DNA of 64,000 nucleotides from Edaphochlamys debaryana (GCA_016858145.1 JAEHOE010000149.1:124001-188000), one strand, 5' to 3'; counted from the stretch's first letter, positions 1 through 14,200 are shown. Notes: generated by a model not told the origin, from the sequence alone. Made by a program: numbers and translations.

Positions 1-2206
1 CGTGCATTTCTTGCAGTGCATCCCCGGCTCGAAGTCGCGAATCTACTCCGCTCCCAGGTGTTGGGTGTGTTGGCGCAATTGCGTGGGCGCAACAGGCTGT
101 TCGCTACTGAGTAAACCGGCGGCTGAGTTGCATCGGGTTGCGGTCCACGGCCGGAACTACCGTAGTGGGCTTACTGCGCTGTCGGCTTTGTGCCCGCTGA
201 CCGCTACCCCGCTCTGGGATGCGGCTCATCAGGGGCACAGCAAAGCCTTTGCAGCGGCGAAGGTCGGTACAACTTCGTCAGACCCAACACGCCTCCGCCC
301 CGCTGTGCGTGCACCATGCTATGCATGAAGTGCTCGCCCTCGGCAGGTCCATCCGTGCCAGAATGGAAGAATCGGCAGGTCCGTGCCGAATGGCACACTC
401 CGTACATCCGAATGGCATCTCCCTTTCCTCGTGGCTTCCTCCCCACACAATGAGCTATTGCGTATGACAACGGGACCCGGCGGCAAGCAAGGCGGGAGCC
501 TGACGTGCCCGTTGCCAGTGCTGCTATCTTCCTGGGGCTTGGCTCTTGGCTGTGACCGAAAGTAGCCCTGCGGGGGCCGTGGCTTTCGGTACATGTGCAC
601 GAAAGTTAGCTTTCGCAGGCTTTCGGTTTCGGTACAAGGGGTTGGGGGGGCGTCTTGCAGCTGGCACTGGCGTGCCCTGCGCTAGGTCCCCTCGGCAGAA
701 AGTGGTCCCCGCTACAGGGAACCCTGATCCCTGTCCATGAAGAGCCTTAGGGGCACACAGGAGGCACCGTGCGGTGCGGCGTCAGCATGGTTGCCTTTCG
801 GGAAGTGTTCCCCGTCGAGCAAACCCCTGTCTCCTCGGCGTTTCAGCGCTCAGGGAGCGTGCAACTGACACGGTGAACCCTTGTGCCGGGTAGCTCTTGT
901 CAGAAAAAAAAGAAAGTGTTCCCCAGCTTGGCCCAGACGCATGAAAGGTGGGCAGCAGGGGCCAAATCCTTCGGTACATGGGCACGAAACATGGGTCCCC
1001 AGGGGGAAATCCTTCGTGACCCCTGCACGAAAGTTGCCAAAACGCTTTCGTGCAGAGCTCTCAGAATCGAAACTTGCACGAGAACGAACGTAAGATAGCA
1101 GCACTGCCCGTTGCTCATCGACACGTGCCCATCTCCGCTTCCTTTACGTGCACATCAGCCCGGCCGAAGAAGGTTTAGGGCGCTTCAAGACCCCCTGTGC
1201 TGCCCTCGAGGGCTCTGCGAGAGAGCCGTGCGGCAAGCTGCCTGCCTACTGCGCGGCAGCCCGTTGCGTTCTGATGCTGCTGTTTACGGGGTTTCGTCGT
1301 ACGTATCGTGTGTTCGTGGCTTCGTGCCCGGCGCCCGGTGCCTGGGCCTCCCCCTCGCCCCAAGATGAAGAGCACCTTGCTATCCAGCATCTGAGCATCA
1401 CGTGTCATCCCCTCCAAGCATCGAGGTCGCTCGAGTGCGCGAGTGCGCGAGTGCGCCTGTCAGGACACAAGGCCGCCGAGTTAGGAAGCCCGTTCCTTCG
1501 GCCCTTCGCTCGGCCAGTGGATGGCCATTGTAGCTTGAAGATCCCCAACGCGCAATCACCAGCCATGTGCAATTAAGTTGACTCACATTCGTGACGTTTG
1601 ACGGAGGTCGTCGGGGCCCGCCGACAACATGCCCCGCGACATCAACCTGCGACCAACCGTCTTCCCAGCCCCCCAGGGCCTGAGTGGGATGATGGCTTGT
1701 CAGACATCCAACCGAGTGAGGGGTGGGAACAGGGTACTATGGGATGTCGCGTGAGAGCTTGCAATGGGTGTGCACCTATAAGGAATGAGGTTCAGCTCGC
1801 TCTCCGGACAGGGGCTGTGAAGAACGAACGAAGCAGTTGAAATTCAACTAGCATCAAAGCATACAGCGATCTGTTATGACGAGCGGAGCGGGGGAGAGGA
1901 AGGGCAGCGGGGGGGCTGCGGGGGAGCAAGGGGTTTGGGACGAGGGATTGTGTACGTGGCGCTCGGGCCTGCCGTCTCACTCTAGTCGACGAAGCGTAAC
2001 CCCGCCAGTAGCACCATAGTGCCTGACAGAGGTCCTGGATAATGTCATCATATGCAGCCTTCAGAGCTGCTCCAAACAGTTGTCAAACATCGGTCTTCAC
2101 CCAACCCCAATGTCTCCGGAGTCAGGATACGCGATGCTGCCTTACACTATGACGCAAACACGATAGTCAGCTGTGTTAGGCACGAGCGTCGGTGCCGGGA
2201 AGGCCC
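1..2206. other. non-coding upstream region of gene A
   Basis: I see no convincing gene here. Open frames are short, overlap on both strands, and lack recognisable domains or consistent splice signals. Two diverged copies of a motif reading TTCGGTACATG(T/G)GCACGAAA lie near 585-606 and 970-989, with related CACGAAAGTT stretches at 598-607 and about 1025-1036. They suggest an old, decayed local duplication. The last few hundred bases presumably hold the promoter and 5' UTR of gene A, but I could not identify a TATA box or other core element. Confidence 0.6.
1433..1456. repeat. 8-bp tandem repeat, three copies
   Basis: The unit GAGTGCGC occurs three times in a row without a mismatch. It lies in non-coding DNA upstream of gene A. 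It is a simple microsatellite with no evident function. Confidence 0.85.
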
Positions 2207-5200
2207 ATGCGGGCCTCGCTGTTGGCCGTGTGCGGGCTCCTGGCCCTGCTCGCGGCAACAGCAGTCGCTGATCCCGTGGAGTGCGACCTGCGGGTGGATG
2301 GCGCCAAGCGAAACAGCACAATTGGCCTGAACCTGACCATGACTTGCCGAGGAGACACACAGCCCGTGTTCTACCTGGGCAGCGGGTTTGATACCATAGC
2401 GAGTGGTAGGTATGCGGAGGGGTAGGGTGGGTGCCAAGGAGTGCGTCGGGCGGGGGACGCGGGGAAGGGAACTCCACGCCCCGTCGGCGGCGCGGGTGGT
2501 TGACCCTGCCTGGCTGTGCCCAGGCTGGGTGGCAACAGGCCGGCACACGCCGCTCAGGGGGCGGAATGTGCATGGCACATATGGGTGTGTGGCAAAGTCT
2601 TCGCGACCCTCTGTCCATATGGGCGAGACCCGACCTCGAATGAGCTCAAACCCCTCGTCCTCGGGGAAGGGGCGGGAAAAGAGCGGGAAGCTGCGCGTCG
2701 CTGGGCTGGCACGCTTGCCTCAGCGCCCGAAAGCCTATGTGGCTGATGTGCAGCGGGAGTTATGCATCAATCATTAGCAACAGATGCCAGCCCGCCAGGT
2801 GCCAAAGGGTGCTCTGATGCTGGGGGGCGGTGCGGGCCCCCCGGTGGAGCGCCGATGTGGGGCCGCGTGGGGTTACATCGGTTGCGTGCAAAGAGTGGTT
2901 TCCGTATCATGCGGGGATGCAGGGCAGGGGCACATCGCACACGGGTGCGTCCAGTTCGTGGGTGGGACGCCCCGGCCACAGCGGGGGTGGGTGTCCTCGC
3001 CTCACCCAGGCCTGTGGTGGCCTGGGGCACATACCGTAACCTCCCCTGTGGCTCTCGTAATAAAGGGGTCCTGTCAGGGTCCTGTGATGCCGTGATGTAG
3101 TCCTGAAGGGGGTATTGTGATGCGAAGATCTCAGTCCCGGTGGTCTGGCGGGTTTCTTACCCCTTCCCCTTTTACCCCCGGCCGCAGACGGCGTGGAGGT
3201 GGTGCCCGACGCGCTCGCAGCCCCAGCAGTCATAGCGCTGTTCGGCGCTCCAGACAGCCCTCTCGACGTAGTCTTCACGTCTGTGCACCTGTCTCGGTAC
3301 CGCTGCTGCGCAACAACGACCGACTGGGATACTCCTGGTTCGGGGACCGCGGCCCTCCAACTCTACTTTGTCAACGCGGTCATCCAGTCTCTAATCGTTG
3401 AGGACATCGCCCTTCCATCCTCAAACTACACCTGTGCCGTGGAGGCGTACGGCGGCAGCCTAACTATTGAATCGGCGCGCTTCCGCAGCTTTGGTGGCAT
3501 CCATGACGACTCCGCCGGCTTGACGGAATTCAACCCAACGGCGCGATACTGGGGCGCAACGGCCATCCGGGCCCACCAGAGCGCCAAGCTGGACCTTCGA
3601 AACGCGGTTTTTGAGGACATGCTTATGGAGAACGCGCCGACCCTGTGGGCAGCCACTGGGGCGGAACTGCGCATAACTAATTCCACGTGGCGCAACCTGG
3701 CGTCCACGCGCCCCAGCGACGAGTCCAGCGAGTCCGCCGCTGCCGTACTGGCGAGCGGTACGGCATCAGTCACGATCCGGAACTGCACCTTTGCCAACTT
3801 CACGGATCTTCGGCAAAACGTTCGCTCCGTGGTGTCAGTTATCCACCCAGCCGGCGAGGTTACGATTGAGAACTCCACGTGGGCAGAGATCACTGCTCTG
3901 TCGGCTGTCTCAGTCGAGGGGCTGGGCATCACGACCCTCCAGAATCTGACGTTCCGGAATGTCACCGGGGGTGCGGGAGCCGCCATCTACCTAGGCGGGA
4001 GCCTGACGCGAGTCCGGGTCAATCCCGTACCGGAGCAGCCCCCCGCGAGCGACGGCGCTGAGCCGCTTGCAGTGGCGGCGGCGCTAGTCGAAGAGTCGAC
4101 CTTTGAGCGGACGACTGCCACCGACACAGGAGGCGCCATCCTGGTCAGTCAGGCTGTTGTTACCGGGAGCCTGCCGGCCTCTCTTGGTACCGGCGGGGGC
4201 ACGGGCCGGTCGTCCTCTGCAGTTCGCTGTGTGAATGGCGGTTGCCTCACCTGTTGCCCGCGCCCCACTGTTCCCCCCATCAGGTGGCAGGGCTCGTGGC
4301 CGCTACCATCCGCAACTCGAGCTTCGTCGGGTGTTCCAGTGCTGCCGGAGGCGCCATCAGTGTGACTGGCAGCGGAGGGCCGGTCGATGGCACGGCGCTC
4401 CCCGAGCTCGCAAGCAGGGGCACGACCCTGCTCGAGGGCCTGTCCTTCGTTTCAACATCCGCAGAAGCTGGCGGCGCTATTCTGGTGAGAGGCCTCTCGC
4501 GCGTGCGCCCATCTAAGGCTTCGGGACCTCAACGCCTTGCCGTGGGCGGGGTAACCTGCCCGCCCCGCCCGGCCCCGCCCGGCCCCGCCCTGCCCTCTTC
4601 GTTCTTTTGCGGCGGATAGGGCGTCCAGCCCATGCACCCCTGCCCACCCGGCCCTGCAACACGCAGGTGTCTGGGCCTGTTGAAGTTGGGGTCACCATTC
4701 GGAGCTTGGGCTTTCGGAACTGTACGGCAAAGGCCGGCGGCGCTATTGCCGTACGGGCCAGCGTGTCCGAGACGGATCTAGGCAGCGCCTCCGCGCCGAT
4801 CCTTCTGGAGCAACTGGCGTTCAACTCCTCCACAAGTACGGCAACAGACGGCGGCGCAATCTATGTGAGGCATTGCAGCAGCATTGTGATGGGGGGCGGG
4901 GTGGGGCGGGGCGGGGCGGGGAGGGGCCGGGCGGGGCGGGGCGGGGCGGGGCGGATGAGTTGAATGCCTTTCTTGCAAGAACGTGTCCCTGAAGTCTCTT
5001 GCTCGTCAGCCCACGCTGCCCTGCCTCTCTCCCGCCCCCGGCCCGCTGCACCCACAGGTGCTGGGTCCGGCCCCCATCACAGTCAGCAAAGTGACGTTCG
5101 ATGGCTGCAGCGCGGCGGGCCGCGGCGGGGCCATCCTCTTCGAGGCCGCCAACGAGACCCAGGCCTGGCCCCCGCCGACGGCGGTCATGACGGGGTGCCG

Positions 5201-8200
5201 CTTCAACGGCACCTCCGCAGCGCAGGGGGGAGCCATCCATGTGAGCGAGGGAGGGAGTCGGACGCCGCGCGCGGTTGGGCGGGTGTGGGCTTGCAGGGGC
5301 GGTCAGGACCGGTGAGGGCTTGCTATCTAGCGACAGCAGGATGCGGGCTTTGGATCCGTCGAGGCAAGGCAAGGCCGGGCGGGTTGCAGCTACGGGTCGC
5401 TGGTTAGATGCGTCCCATCCCGTGGGCGACTGGCGCTTCCAAGCTTGAGCCGCACATGCGTACCTCATCCCCTCATCCACTCGCACCCGCTGCGTGCAGG
5501 TCTCGGGGCCCGTGAGCCTTTCGATGCACCAGAGCCCAATCACGGGCTGCCGCGCCAACCAGGGGGGGGGCCTGTTCGCCAAGGGCCGAGAGGACGGCGG
5601 CGGAGACGTGGCAATCTCGGAGCTGGTCTTCTCGTCCTGCACCGCTCAGGAGGGCGGAGCCTTCTACGTGGGTAGCGTGCGGCGGTTGCTTTGCGGCTCA
5701 TGGCCTGGTCTTTCCCTACTCTGCACCATGTCGACTTAACTTGGAATCTGTCTGTCCTGCGCTGGTTGGTCTTCCCTCGCACCCCCGCCCACCGGCTGAC
5801 CCACAGGTGGACGGGGATCTCAGCTCCCTGGCGTTTCGGCGGGTGGGCTTCGCGGACAACGCCGCAACCGTCGGCAGCGGGGGAGCGGGCGTCTTCATGG
5901 CGGGCGGGCGGGGGAGCAGCGCCCTCACACTGGCCGGCTGCCTATTCGAGCGGAACAACGCAAGCCTGGACGGCGGGGCGCTGCGCCTGGACGTGAAGGC
6001 CCTGGGCGCGTTCGCCCAGCAGCCCGCAGACGCTGCACGGCCGTTCAAGAAGACGGCCTCCATAGCGGTGGACCAGGGGCTGGTGGAGGCCGGGGCCTAC
6101 TTCACCCTCAACGCTGCGGGTGGATCGGGAGGCGCGCTCAAGGTGAATGCAGCGCAGGTCACAGGGGGGGTACTGGGTACCGTGACCGGCTACCTTGCCC
6201 GAAAACCCCAGAACCCTAGCTCCTCAACGAGCGTAGGGTCTGACCCCCCAACATTTCACCCCCAGTTCGCCCCATCCACCTCCCTGTTTGTGTGCAGGCC
6301 TCGGGCTGGGCTGGTCGCTGTCCTTGCTCAACCCTAAACGCTGAATCCTTGCTCCTGAGCGTAGTATTCGACCCCCACCAGTCCAACACTCTACCCACGG
6401 CCCTGCCCTGCTTGCGTGCAGGCCTCGGGCTGGGCGCTGTCCACCGCCGGGGTGGTCTTCGTGCAAAACCGGGCGGCTAGCCAGGGCGGCGCAGTGCACG
6501 CGTCGTCGGCCGCGAGCTCCGCCGTGACGTGGGACACGTCCTTCCTTTCCACGGGCGACGCCTTTTCCGAGAACCAGGCCAACCGGTGAGGGCACGCAAA
6601 GGGGTGCCAAGCACGGGCTGATAGTCCGCCTTAGTCCGCCTCTGTTTCGCGCAAGCTGACCCCCCAACCCCGCCCCTCGCCGCTCCTCGCTCCCTCCCTC
6701 CAGGGGTGGGGCCGTCTATGCGCTCGAAGTCAACGCCACGATACGGGACAGCTCCTTCACCAACCATAACGCATCCGACACTGGCGGCGCCCTGTTTGTC
6801 GCGCACCGAGGCTCGGTTCCGGAGCCCACGCGCTTCGTCGCTGACAACGTGACGTGTCAGGGCAACCGGGCCCCTCTGGCCGGCTGCTTGCACTTCTTCA
6901 CGGCGGCCAAGGCCCGGCAGGGCCTCCACGTGACCCGCTCGCGCATCCTCAGGAACTCCGCGTCTCAGGGCGGGGCAGTTGTGATCAGCGCGGAGCTGCT
7001 CCCTGCATCGGTGCCGGACGGAAGCTTTCAGGAGGTGAGGAGGCCTCCCCCTATCTGGCGCTGCGTGGCTGAGTGCCTTGCTGAGCCCAGCCTGTCACGC
7101 CCAAGGCGCGGGTCGATGGATGACCTTGACAGCGCTTCGTGCCTTCCCCTTACCCCCTTTCACTCGTTCAGGTACTCCTATCTGACAGCACGATGGCTGA
7201 TAATGAGGCCGAGGACTCTGGCGGCGGGGCGTTTGTGTCGAACAACAACATCGTCGTGCGGAACGTCGCGTTCATCAACAACACTGCAGGCAAAAAGCCG
7301 CCAACGACGCAGTGGTGAGTTAGGTTGGGGCTGGGGTCGCATCGTGCGCACACGCATGCGGCACCAGCGGTCGGTGGGTAGCTAGCTCGGGCGTCTGGAT
7401 GGGGTGTCTGGGAGGCCAATGGTGCAGGGGCGCGGGCGGGGCTGCTGCGTGGGTAGATGAGCGTATGGAGGGACAGGGCACAAAAGGTAGGTTAAGCCGA
7501 GCCGCCGTGACTTTACTTACATCTGACGGCTGCCCATCCCGCCCAACCGTCCCCTGGCAGGGCAAACAGCGGCGGCGCCATTTGCCTGGCGGGCTGCCAA
7601 CTGACGCGCATCCAGGACTCTACCTTCTCGTCAAACCGGGTCACCGGCGCTGGTGGGGCGGTGTTTGGCACGGCCTGCTCGGCGGACGTGCGCAACAGCA
7701 CGTTGGAGCTAAACACAGCCAAGGTCGCGGGCGGGGCGCTGGCCATGGTCCACGTCTCGTCTTCCAACACACTGCCTAGCCTCAGCCTTGACGGTGTCAC
7801 GGCAGCTTCAAACCTGGTGCTCGACGGTACGTGGCGTCGATGGATGACTGCGGCATGGTTCGGCACACTAGTACACTATCATTGGGCATTGGGTTACTTT
7901 CTGCACGAGGGAGCGGACCCATGACCCCCGCCCACCCTGAGAGAGGTCTTGCCATCCCATGGCCCCCTCTCAAACCACCAGGCAACGGCGGCGGCGTCTA
8001 TGCGGAGGCAGTGGACGTGACTCTCCGCAGCAGCCGGCTCCTCAACAACACAGCCGCCGTGCAGGCCCAATCCTGCAGTAGCGGCCGTGGGGGCTCGATT
8101 GCGGCCATCAGCGCGGGCTTGCTGAACATCAGCTCGTCCAACATCTCCGACAGCCAGGCCCGCATGAGCGGCGGCGCGCTCTTCGCATCCACCGTGGCCG

Positions 8201-11200
8201 CCGTACATGTGTACGGCAGCCGCATCAGCGGGAACGCCGCCAACGAGTCCGCCGGCGGCGCGTGCGCCCTCGTCGGCAACAGCCTTGTGGTCATCGAGGC
8301 CTCTGCCATCATCAACAACACGGCCAGACTCAGCAGCGGCGGCGGAATCCACGTCCAGGTCTCGGAATCCGGATTCAGCCCGCTGCCGGACGCCTGTGCC
8401 GGGCCTACGTCTCAGCAGGGCGTGCCAAGATGGGTGCTTCCACAGCGGTTCAGCGTCATGCTGAGTGATGTGGAGCTCAGCGGCAACACGGCGGAGCTGG
8501 ATGGTGGAGCCTTGGCCTTAGACCGGGGCTGTGGGGACGTGGTGCTCCAGCGAGTGCAGGTGGGCGGGGGTTGCGGGGCAGGAGGCGGTGGGAGAGGGAG
8601 AGGACTGTGGGAGGGCCGTGGGAGGGGAGGAGCACGGGGAGGGCCGTGGCGGAAACGGATGAAGTAGGACCGCCAGGCCAGGGCCTGATGCGGGACCCCC
8701 TGTCCGATCACAGCTGATCCCCCTCGTGCGTTGGCCCCCCACACACCGTGTGATGCAGTGCTCGCGCAACAACGCGCGGACGCGGGACGGCGGCGCTATG
8801 GCTGTGGGAAGGTCGATTCGGTCTACCGAGGAGGCACCCGCTGCGTCGCTTGCCACGGGACTGCCCACGCGGGTGAGGCCTGTTCTATGGGTATAAGCAG
8901 CGGGCGGGCGTTGCTGTGGGCAACGATGTCGGCTGCCTGGTGCGGGGGCGGGCGGCCTTTGGTGCAAGGCAAACTCATCCCTTCTTGTGCCGTCACTTCC
9001 TGTCGGTTATGTTAACAGGTTGCTGTGACGGGAAGCCGGTTCGACAGCAACCAGGCTCTCCTCGGGGAAGGCGGGGCCGTGGCGGTCACAAGCGCGGAGC
9101 AGCAGGTAAGCCGGCTCCTCTTTCGCAAACCGCCACCAACGAGCTCGTTCCGGCTATTGAGGCGCTAGCCTGAGCGCGATGAAGTTCCGTCCTTCCTGCC
9201 TATCGTGACGTCATGCCGCCGGCGATGCCGCCCCGCAGGTCGTGTTGGTGGGTGTGACGGCTTCCGGGAACCAGGCGCTGGCTGGCGGCGCGGTGTCCAT
9301 CACGGACGGCGCCTCCGCGGCCTTCCTGGACGCCAACCTAACGTCCAACGCCGCCAGCACGGACGGCGGCGCTGTGCAGGTGAGGACTGGGCCTCTTCCT
9401 TTGCTGCTCTTGTTGTTCCTGCCTGTTCCTAGCGCTTATCACCTCCGTCCCTCTGCTTCACGGTTTAGCAAACCAAGCGCTCCACCCTGCCGCGCCTTAC
9501 CTCTCCCGAACCCCCAGGCCCAGGCGTGTGCCGAGGTGCACGTGTGGGGCAACAGCACCCTCCTGGACAACTACGCGGGGGGCCGGGGCGGGGCGCTCGC
9601 CAGCTGGGGCTGCGGCGTGACACTGCTCGCAGGCGCCGACCTGACCCAGAACCGGGCGCTGGGCGGGGGCGGTGCCGTCTTCGTCTCGGGGAGCAGCACC
9701 GGAAGCGGCGGGGCAAGCACGACAACGGGCGGTTCTCAGCAGGGCTCGGGCTCCCTGTTGCTGGTGCTCGACTCCAGCCTGAACCTGAACCGAGCTACTG
9801 GAGAGGTAAGCTTGATGGTAGAACAGGACAAGCATTTATATGGGGGCTTGCGGCTTCAACGTTAAGCAGATTACGATCGGGCTGCTATTCGGACCTATCC
9901 GTTGTATCCATAGCAGGCGCGAGCGAGCGAGGACGTCGCCAGGCATTCCCAGCCTCCGTTCTGACCACTTGCTGCCGTCCACGGCCCACAGGCTGTCGGG
10001 GAGGGCTACGGCGGCGGCGCGTGGGTGGAGGGACGCGTGGCCGCGCTTGTGGCGGACACAACCTTTGACTCCAACACGGCGGGGACGCAGGGCGGCGCGC
10101 TGCTCGTGAACAGCGTCTGCGACAAGGTGGTCGGGGGCGGCGGAGGCTGGGTATCGGCGGCTGGGTATCGGGGAAGAAGCGGCTGGGGCACACCGGCATC
10201 GGACGGAGCCGGCGGAGGCTGGGACGCAGCGGTAGTGATGTTCGTATCGACACGAGGCGCATGCAGGGGCAGGGGCTGGGTGGCGTGGGAACTCGCATGC
10301 TGACGAGTTGCGGATGCCACCTGATTCGTTGCTGACAGGCGCCGTCAAAGGCACTGGCCGCTGCCAACGTCACCCGGGGCGTGTGCAGCTCGCCCAGCCT
10401 GTTCAGCAGCGCGGCGGCCCTGCTGCCCGCGCTCCTCGCCAGCCTCGGCTCCATGCGCGGCTCGGCCTGTTGGAGCACGGTCCTGCACCAGTGAGAGGGC
10501 CCTGGGTGGGGGAGGGCCCTGGGGGTCCTGGGCGGGGGACGGGGGGTGCTAGGGGCCCAGTAAGGGTCCCTGGGGGCCCGGTGAGGGGGCCCTGGGCGGG
10601 GGCCTGGGGGGGCCTGGGGGCAGCTTTCCTGGCCGGCCTCGCTGGGGCCCTGCTGGGCTCGGGGGCAGGGAGACAGGGGACACGGAAAAAGCCAAGGCGT
10701 GATCGCACAGCACGCCCGAGACGGGCAAGGGAGCGTGGCTAAGGCAGAAGGCTGTTACAGTCTGTCTGTGACCGTACGGCATGTGTTTCCCTGTTCCCTC
10801 ATCCCCGCAGCGGCAACTACACAGGGAACGTGGCGGGCGCCAACGGAGGAGCAATGTTTGGAACCAGCGCCGACAGCTTCGTTCTGTCGTGCGACGGGCC
10901 AACCGTCGACGCCTCCTCGGCGGGCGCTGCCTGGGTGAACGACACGGCGCTCGGAGCCCACGTCCGGCGCCTGCTCGACGAACGTGAGCTTGCGAGCCAA
11001 CGCTGCTGGGCCGTGTGGGATGGAGCGATGGGCGAAAGGGTGAGGGTCTAGCGGGTCTGTGCGGTCCGTTTCTGCTTGCTGCCCTCTAGCCTGAGCCCCT
11101 GCGTCCTGTCACGTACCCGCGCGCGATCATGCAGGCCTGCTGAACCCGAGCAGCGTCAAGCAGGTGGTGAGCTGCTTCGCCCCCCAGCTGGAGGACGGCT

Positions 11201-14200
11201 CCCAATCGTCCGACCCAACGCTGTTTGCGGAGCTAAAGCAGATCACACGCAGCGACGCACGGGTCAGTGGGAATCGTGTTGCCGTACTGCACTAATGCAC
11301 GGGTGGTTGCCGTACTGCAATATTGCGGACCGTCAGTGTGCCAATGCAAAGGGATGTGCGCTCGCGCGGGGCTGACCCCCTCCCGCACGTGTGCCGTACA
11401 GTCCGGGTACGGCGACTTCATCGGAGCGCTCCCTGACAAGCTGGTGGTACGGGGCGTCACGTGGTCGGTGTCTCAGGTGAGGAGCACGTGAGGAGGACGG
11501 CCATGCGGTACGGGGCATTCATACTGATCCGGGTCCTTATAATCCGGCAGGACTTTAAGCTTGCCTCCTTGCACACCCGTTGTCCCACCCTTTATCATCG
11601 CCAGGTTGTCTCCAACGGGACGGTGACGGCAAGAAGCACCGACACCGACTCGTTAAGCGTGCCCTCACCGCTTCTGAGCACCGTATCAAATGTGGGTGCG
11701 CATCTTCCCCATAGCCGTCGGGCCCAGCATCTGGGTAACTGCACGGGCCGCATGGGCTGGCCAGAGGCCTTCGAGCGTCATTCAGACAAAGCTCCGGGCT
11801 GTAGCTTCTAGCGTCAGTCGCCTCTAACCATGCGACGCAACCATGCCACACACCCCCACAGGCCTCCTCCCAGTACCTCCTGACCACCTTCTCCAACCGC
11901 CCCATGGCCCTGGAGCTGAGCCTGGTGGACGCCTTCGGACAGATCACGCGAGGTGAGCCACACCCAGCCCTGCCTGAGCTCAACACACCTTGCGCTTCCC
12001 CTTCCTGACTTGCTAAGCTCAATTCCCCTGGCAAGTGCATGCACCCAATTTCGCTGAGTCAGGCAACCCGGGAACCGGGAACCGGGAACCCGGGCGGGAG
12101 CTGGAGCTCAGCGCCCCTGGGAATTCCCCACGTACTCATCCTCGTGCCGCCAAGCCCTTGCAGGTTGCACACCAGCCCCTGCGCCCGACCTCCCTCTCCT
12201 TGCCTCACTGCTTTCCCTGGGCCCCCTATGTCCTCCCTATCCTCAGACGGCCGCAACGTTAACAGCAGCGACGCCGTGCCAGTGGCGAGCGTGGAGGTGC
12301 GGGTGGACGAGCAGCGCAACGGCGACGGCTGCAAGCTGGAGGCGCTGGGCGCGAGGGAGGTCAATGTGTACCTGGGCACTGCCACGCTGGACGGAATGCG
12401 GCTGCGGGCGCCCAAGGTGAGGGGCGGGAGGTGGGAGCGGGGTTGCATGGTGGTCGGGTTATGCATTCGGGGCCTGAACTAGGGGTAGGGACACAGGGCA
12501 GCCACGCTGGACGGAGTGCGGCTGCGGCGCCCAAGGTCTATCGCATGGGCAGGGGCATTGCATCCTGGCCAAGGGGTGGGGTGGGAGACGGGAGGGAAGC
12601 GCACGTCAGGGGAAACGCACCTCAGGGACACGCACCTCTGGGAGCCCAAGGCTGGGGGAGCAGGGAGGGCCGCGGGACCGGACACGGGGTTGGGTTGGAA
12701 CCCAGCGTGGACAGGTCTGCCCATGTGAGGGGCAGCGGGCCTGCCTGCACTCTGGCGGTGGTGCGCTTGCAGCGGCCCTTGATGCGAGGCGGCAGCGCTG
12801 GACGTCAGCAGTGCAGGCGGCCGCGCCTTCCCAACACCAGTGCAGGGCGGGTACCCGTCTGCCCCTCAGCGCGCGCCTCGAGGGCGCCGCAGCTCGCTGA
12901 TGCTGAGTCGCCGCGTCCTCCCCCATCAGGGCACGTACCGCGTCACCCTCCGCGTCAGCAACACGGAGTTTGAGAACACGGTGCGCCGGGCTTCCGGGCG
13001 GGAAGCGCGGGGCTCTCTTACCGGGTGTAGCACACCACACCTGCTGTGTGTCCCGGCTCGGGCTCCCGGGAAGCGTGTGGCCCCTACAGCATATCTGGCT
13101 GCGTCTTGGCCTAGCCCAATTGTCACCACCACTGCTGTGTGTCCCCGATCCCTACGTCCATCCCTGCTACTCCATCCTAGGCCCAGCTACCACCCTGTCG
13201 CGACTGCCCCTCACCCTACGGTTAGAATTCCTTGACTCCATCCGTGCTCCTTGTTCGCCTCACCAGGTCCCCGACGCCAATGTGACGGTAGTCATCCCGC
13301 CCTGCCGGGTGGGGGAGGTGCCCTCGGACGACGACGCAGTGTGCACCCCCTGCAGCGCCCTCACCGTCAGCCTGTGGCAGGTGCGCCGTACACCGTACAT
13401 CATGCCGTACGGCTGCCGTACCATACCTGGGTGGTGTCCTTGATTGGTCGCACACAACCCGCGCATCGTGCCGCCTGACCATGATGCGCTGTGTCGGCTA
13501 CGCGCCTGATGTCGTACATACATGCCGTACATGCCGGCATGATGTTCTTGACGCCGTACGTGACTGCATGATGTTCTTGGCGCCGTACGCGCCGGGCCCT
13601 GCAGGACCTGACCCCCCTGGTGCCGCTCAGCGGCGGGCTGGGCTCGTGCGTGCGCGGCTACTCGGAGGGCGAGGTGCACACCTGCCAGCCCTGCGGCATG
13701 AACGCAGAGTGCCCCGGGGGCGCCGTCATGTTCCCCGAGTCGGGTGAGGACGCAACCGGGGGTCCGAGACACAGGGAGCCCTTGCGGTGTGCTCCCTGGG
13801 TCCGGTTCCCCGAGGCGTGTGAGGGCACCGCTAGCTTGGGCTGAGCGCCTGGGGCCTATGCCCCGTCGCCCTAGCTGGGCGAGTCTCGGGCGTGGCGCCT
13901 TGGGGTGGAGAGGGGCAAGAGCCCGGGGGTTGTGTTATGAGAGTAGACACGAGAGGTAGGGAGCGCGTGTGGCACGTCCCGGCTCAGAAACCGCACGCAT
14001 GCACTCACCAGTCGCCCCAGCAGTCATGGGCGAGACCGCTTCCTTCAGGTTCCATGCCCTCGCCCTCGCGCCCTCGCCCTCGCCCCCCCCCCAGGCTCCT
14101 GGCACAGCGCCGCCAACTCCACCTACATGATCCAGTGCCCCAACCCGGAGGCCTGCCGCGACGGCGATGACGGAGCGCAGGTGAGCGGGATTGAGGAGTG

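Noticed and set aside
2403..2777. Open frames in the first intron of gene A as separate genes
   Set aside because: They lack domains, overlap on both strands, and are interrupted by the joined exon model 2405 to 3188.
12776..12840. Extra exon of gene A after a GCAG acceptor near 12770
   Set aside because: B and C have no equivalent, the translation is Arg-rich and unlike the family, and direct joining of 12416 to 12930 keeps phase and similarity (GTYRVTLR against GEYEITLR).
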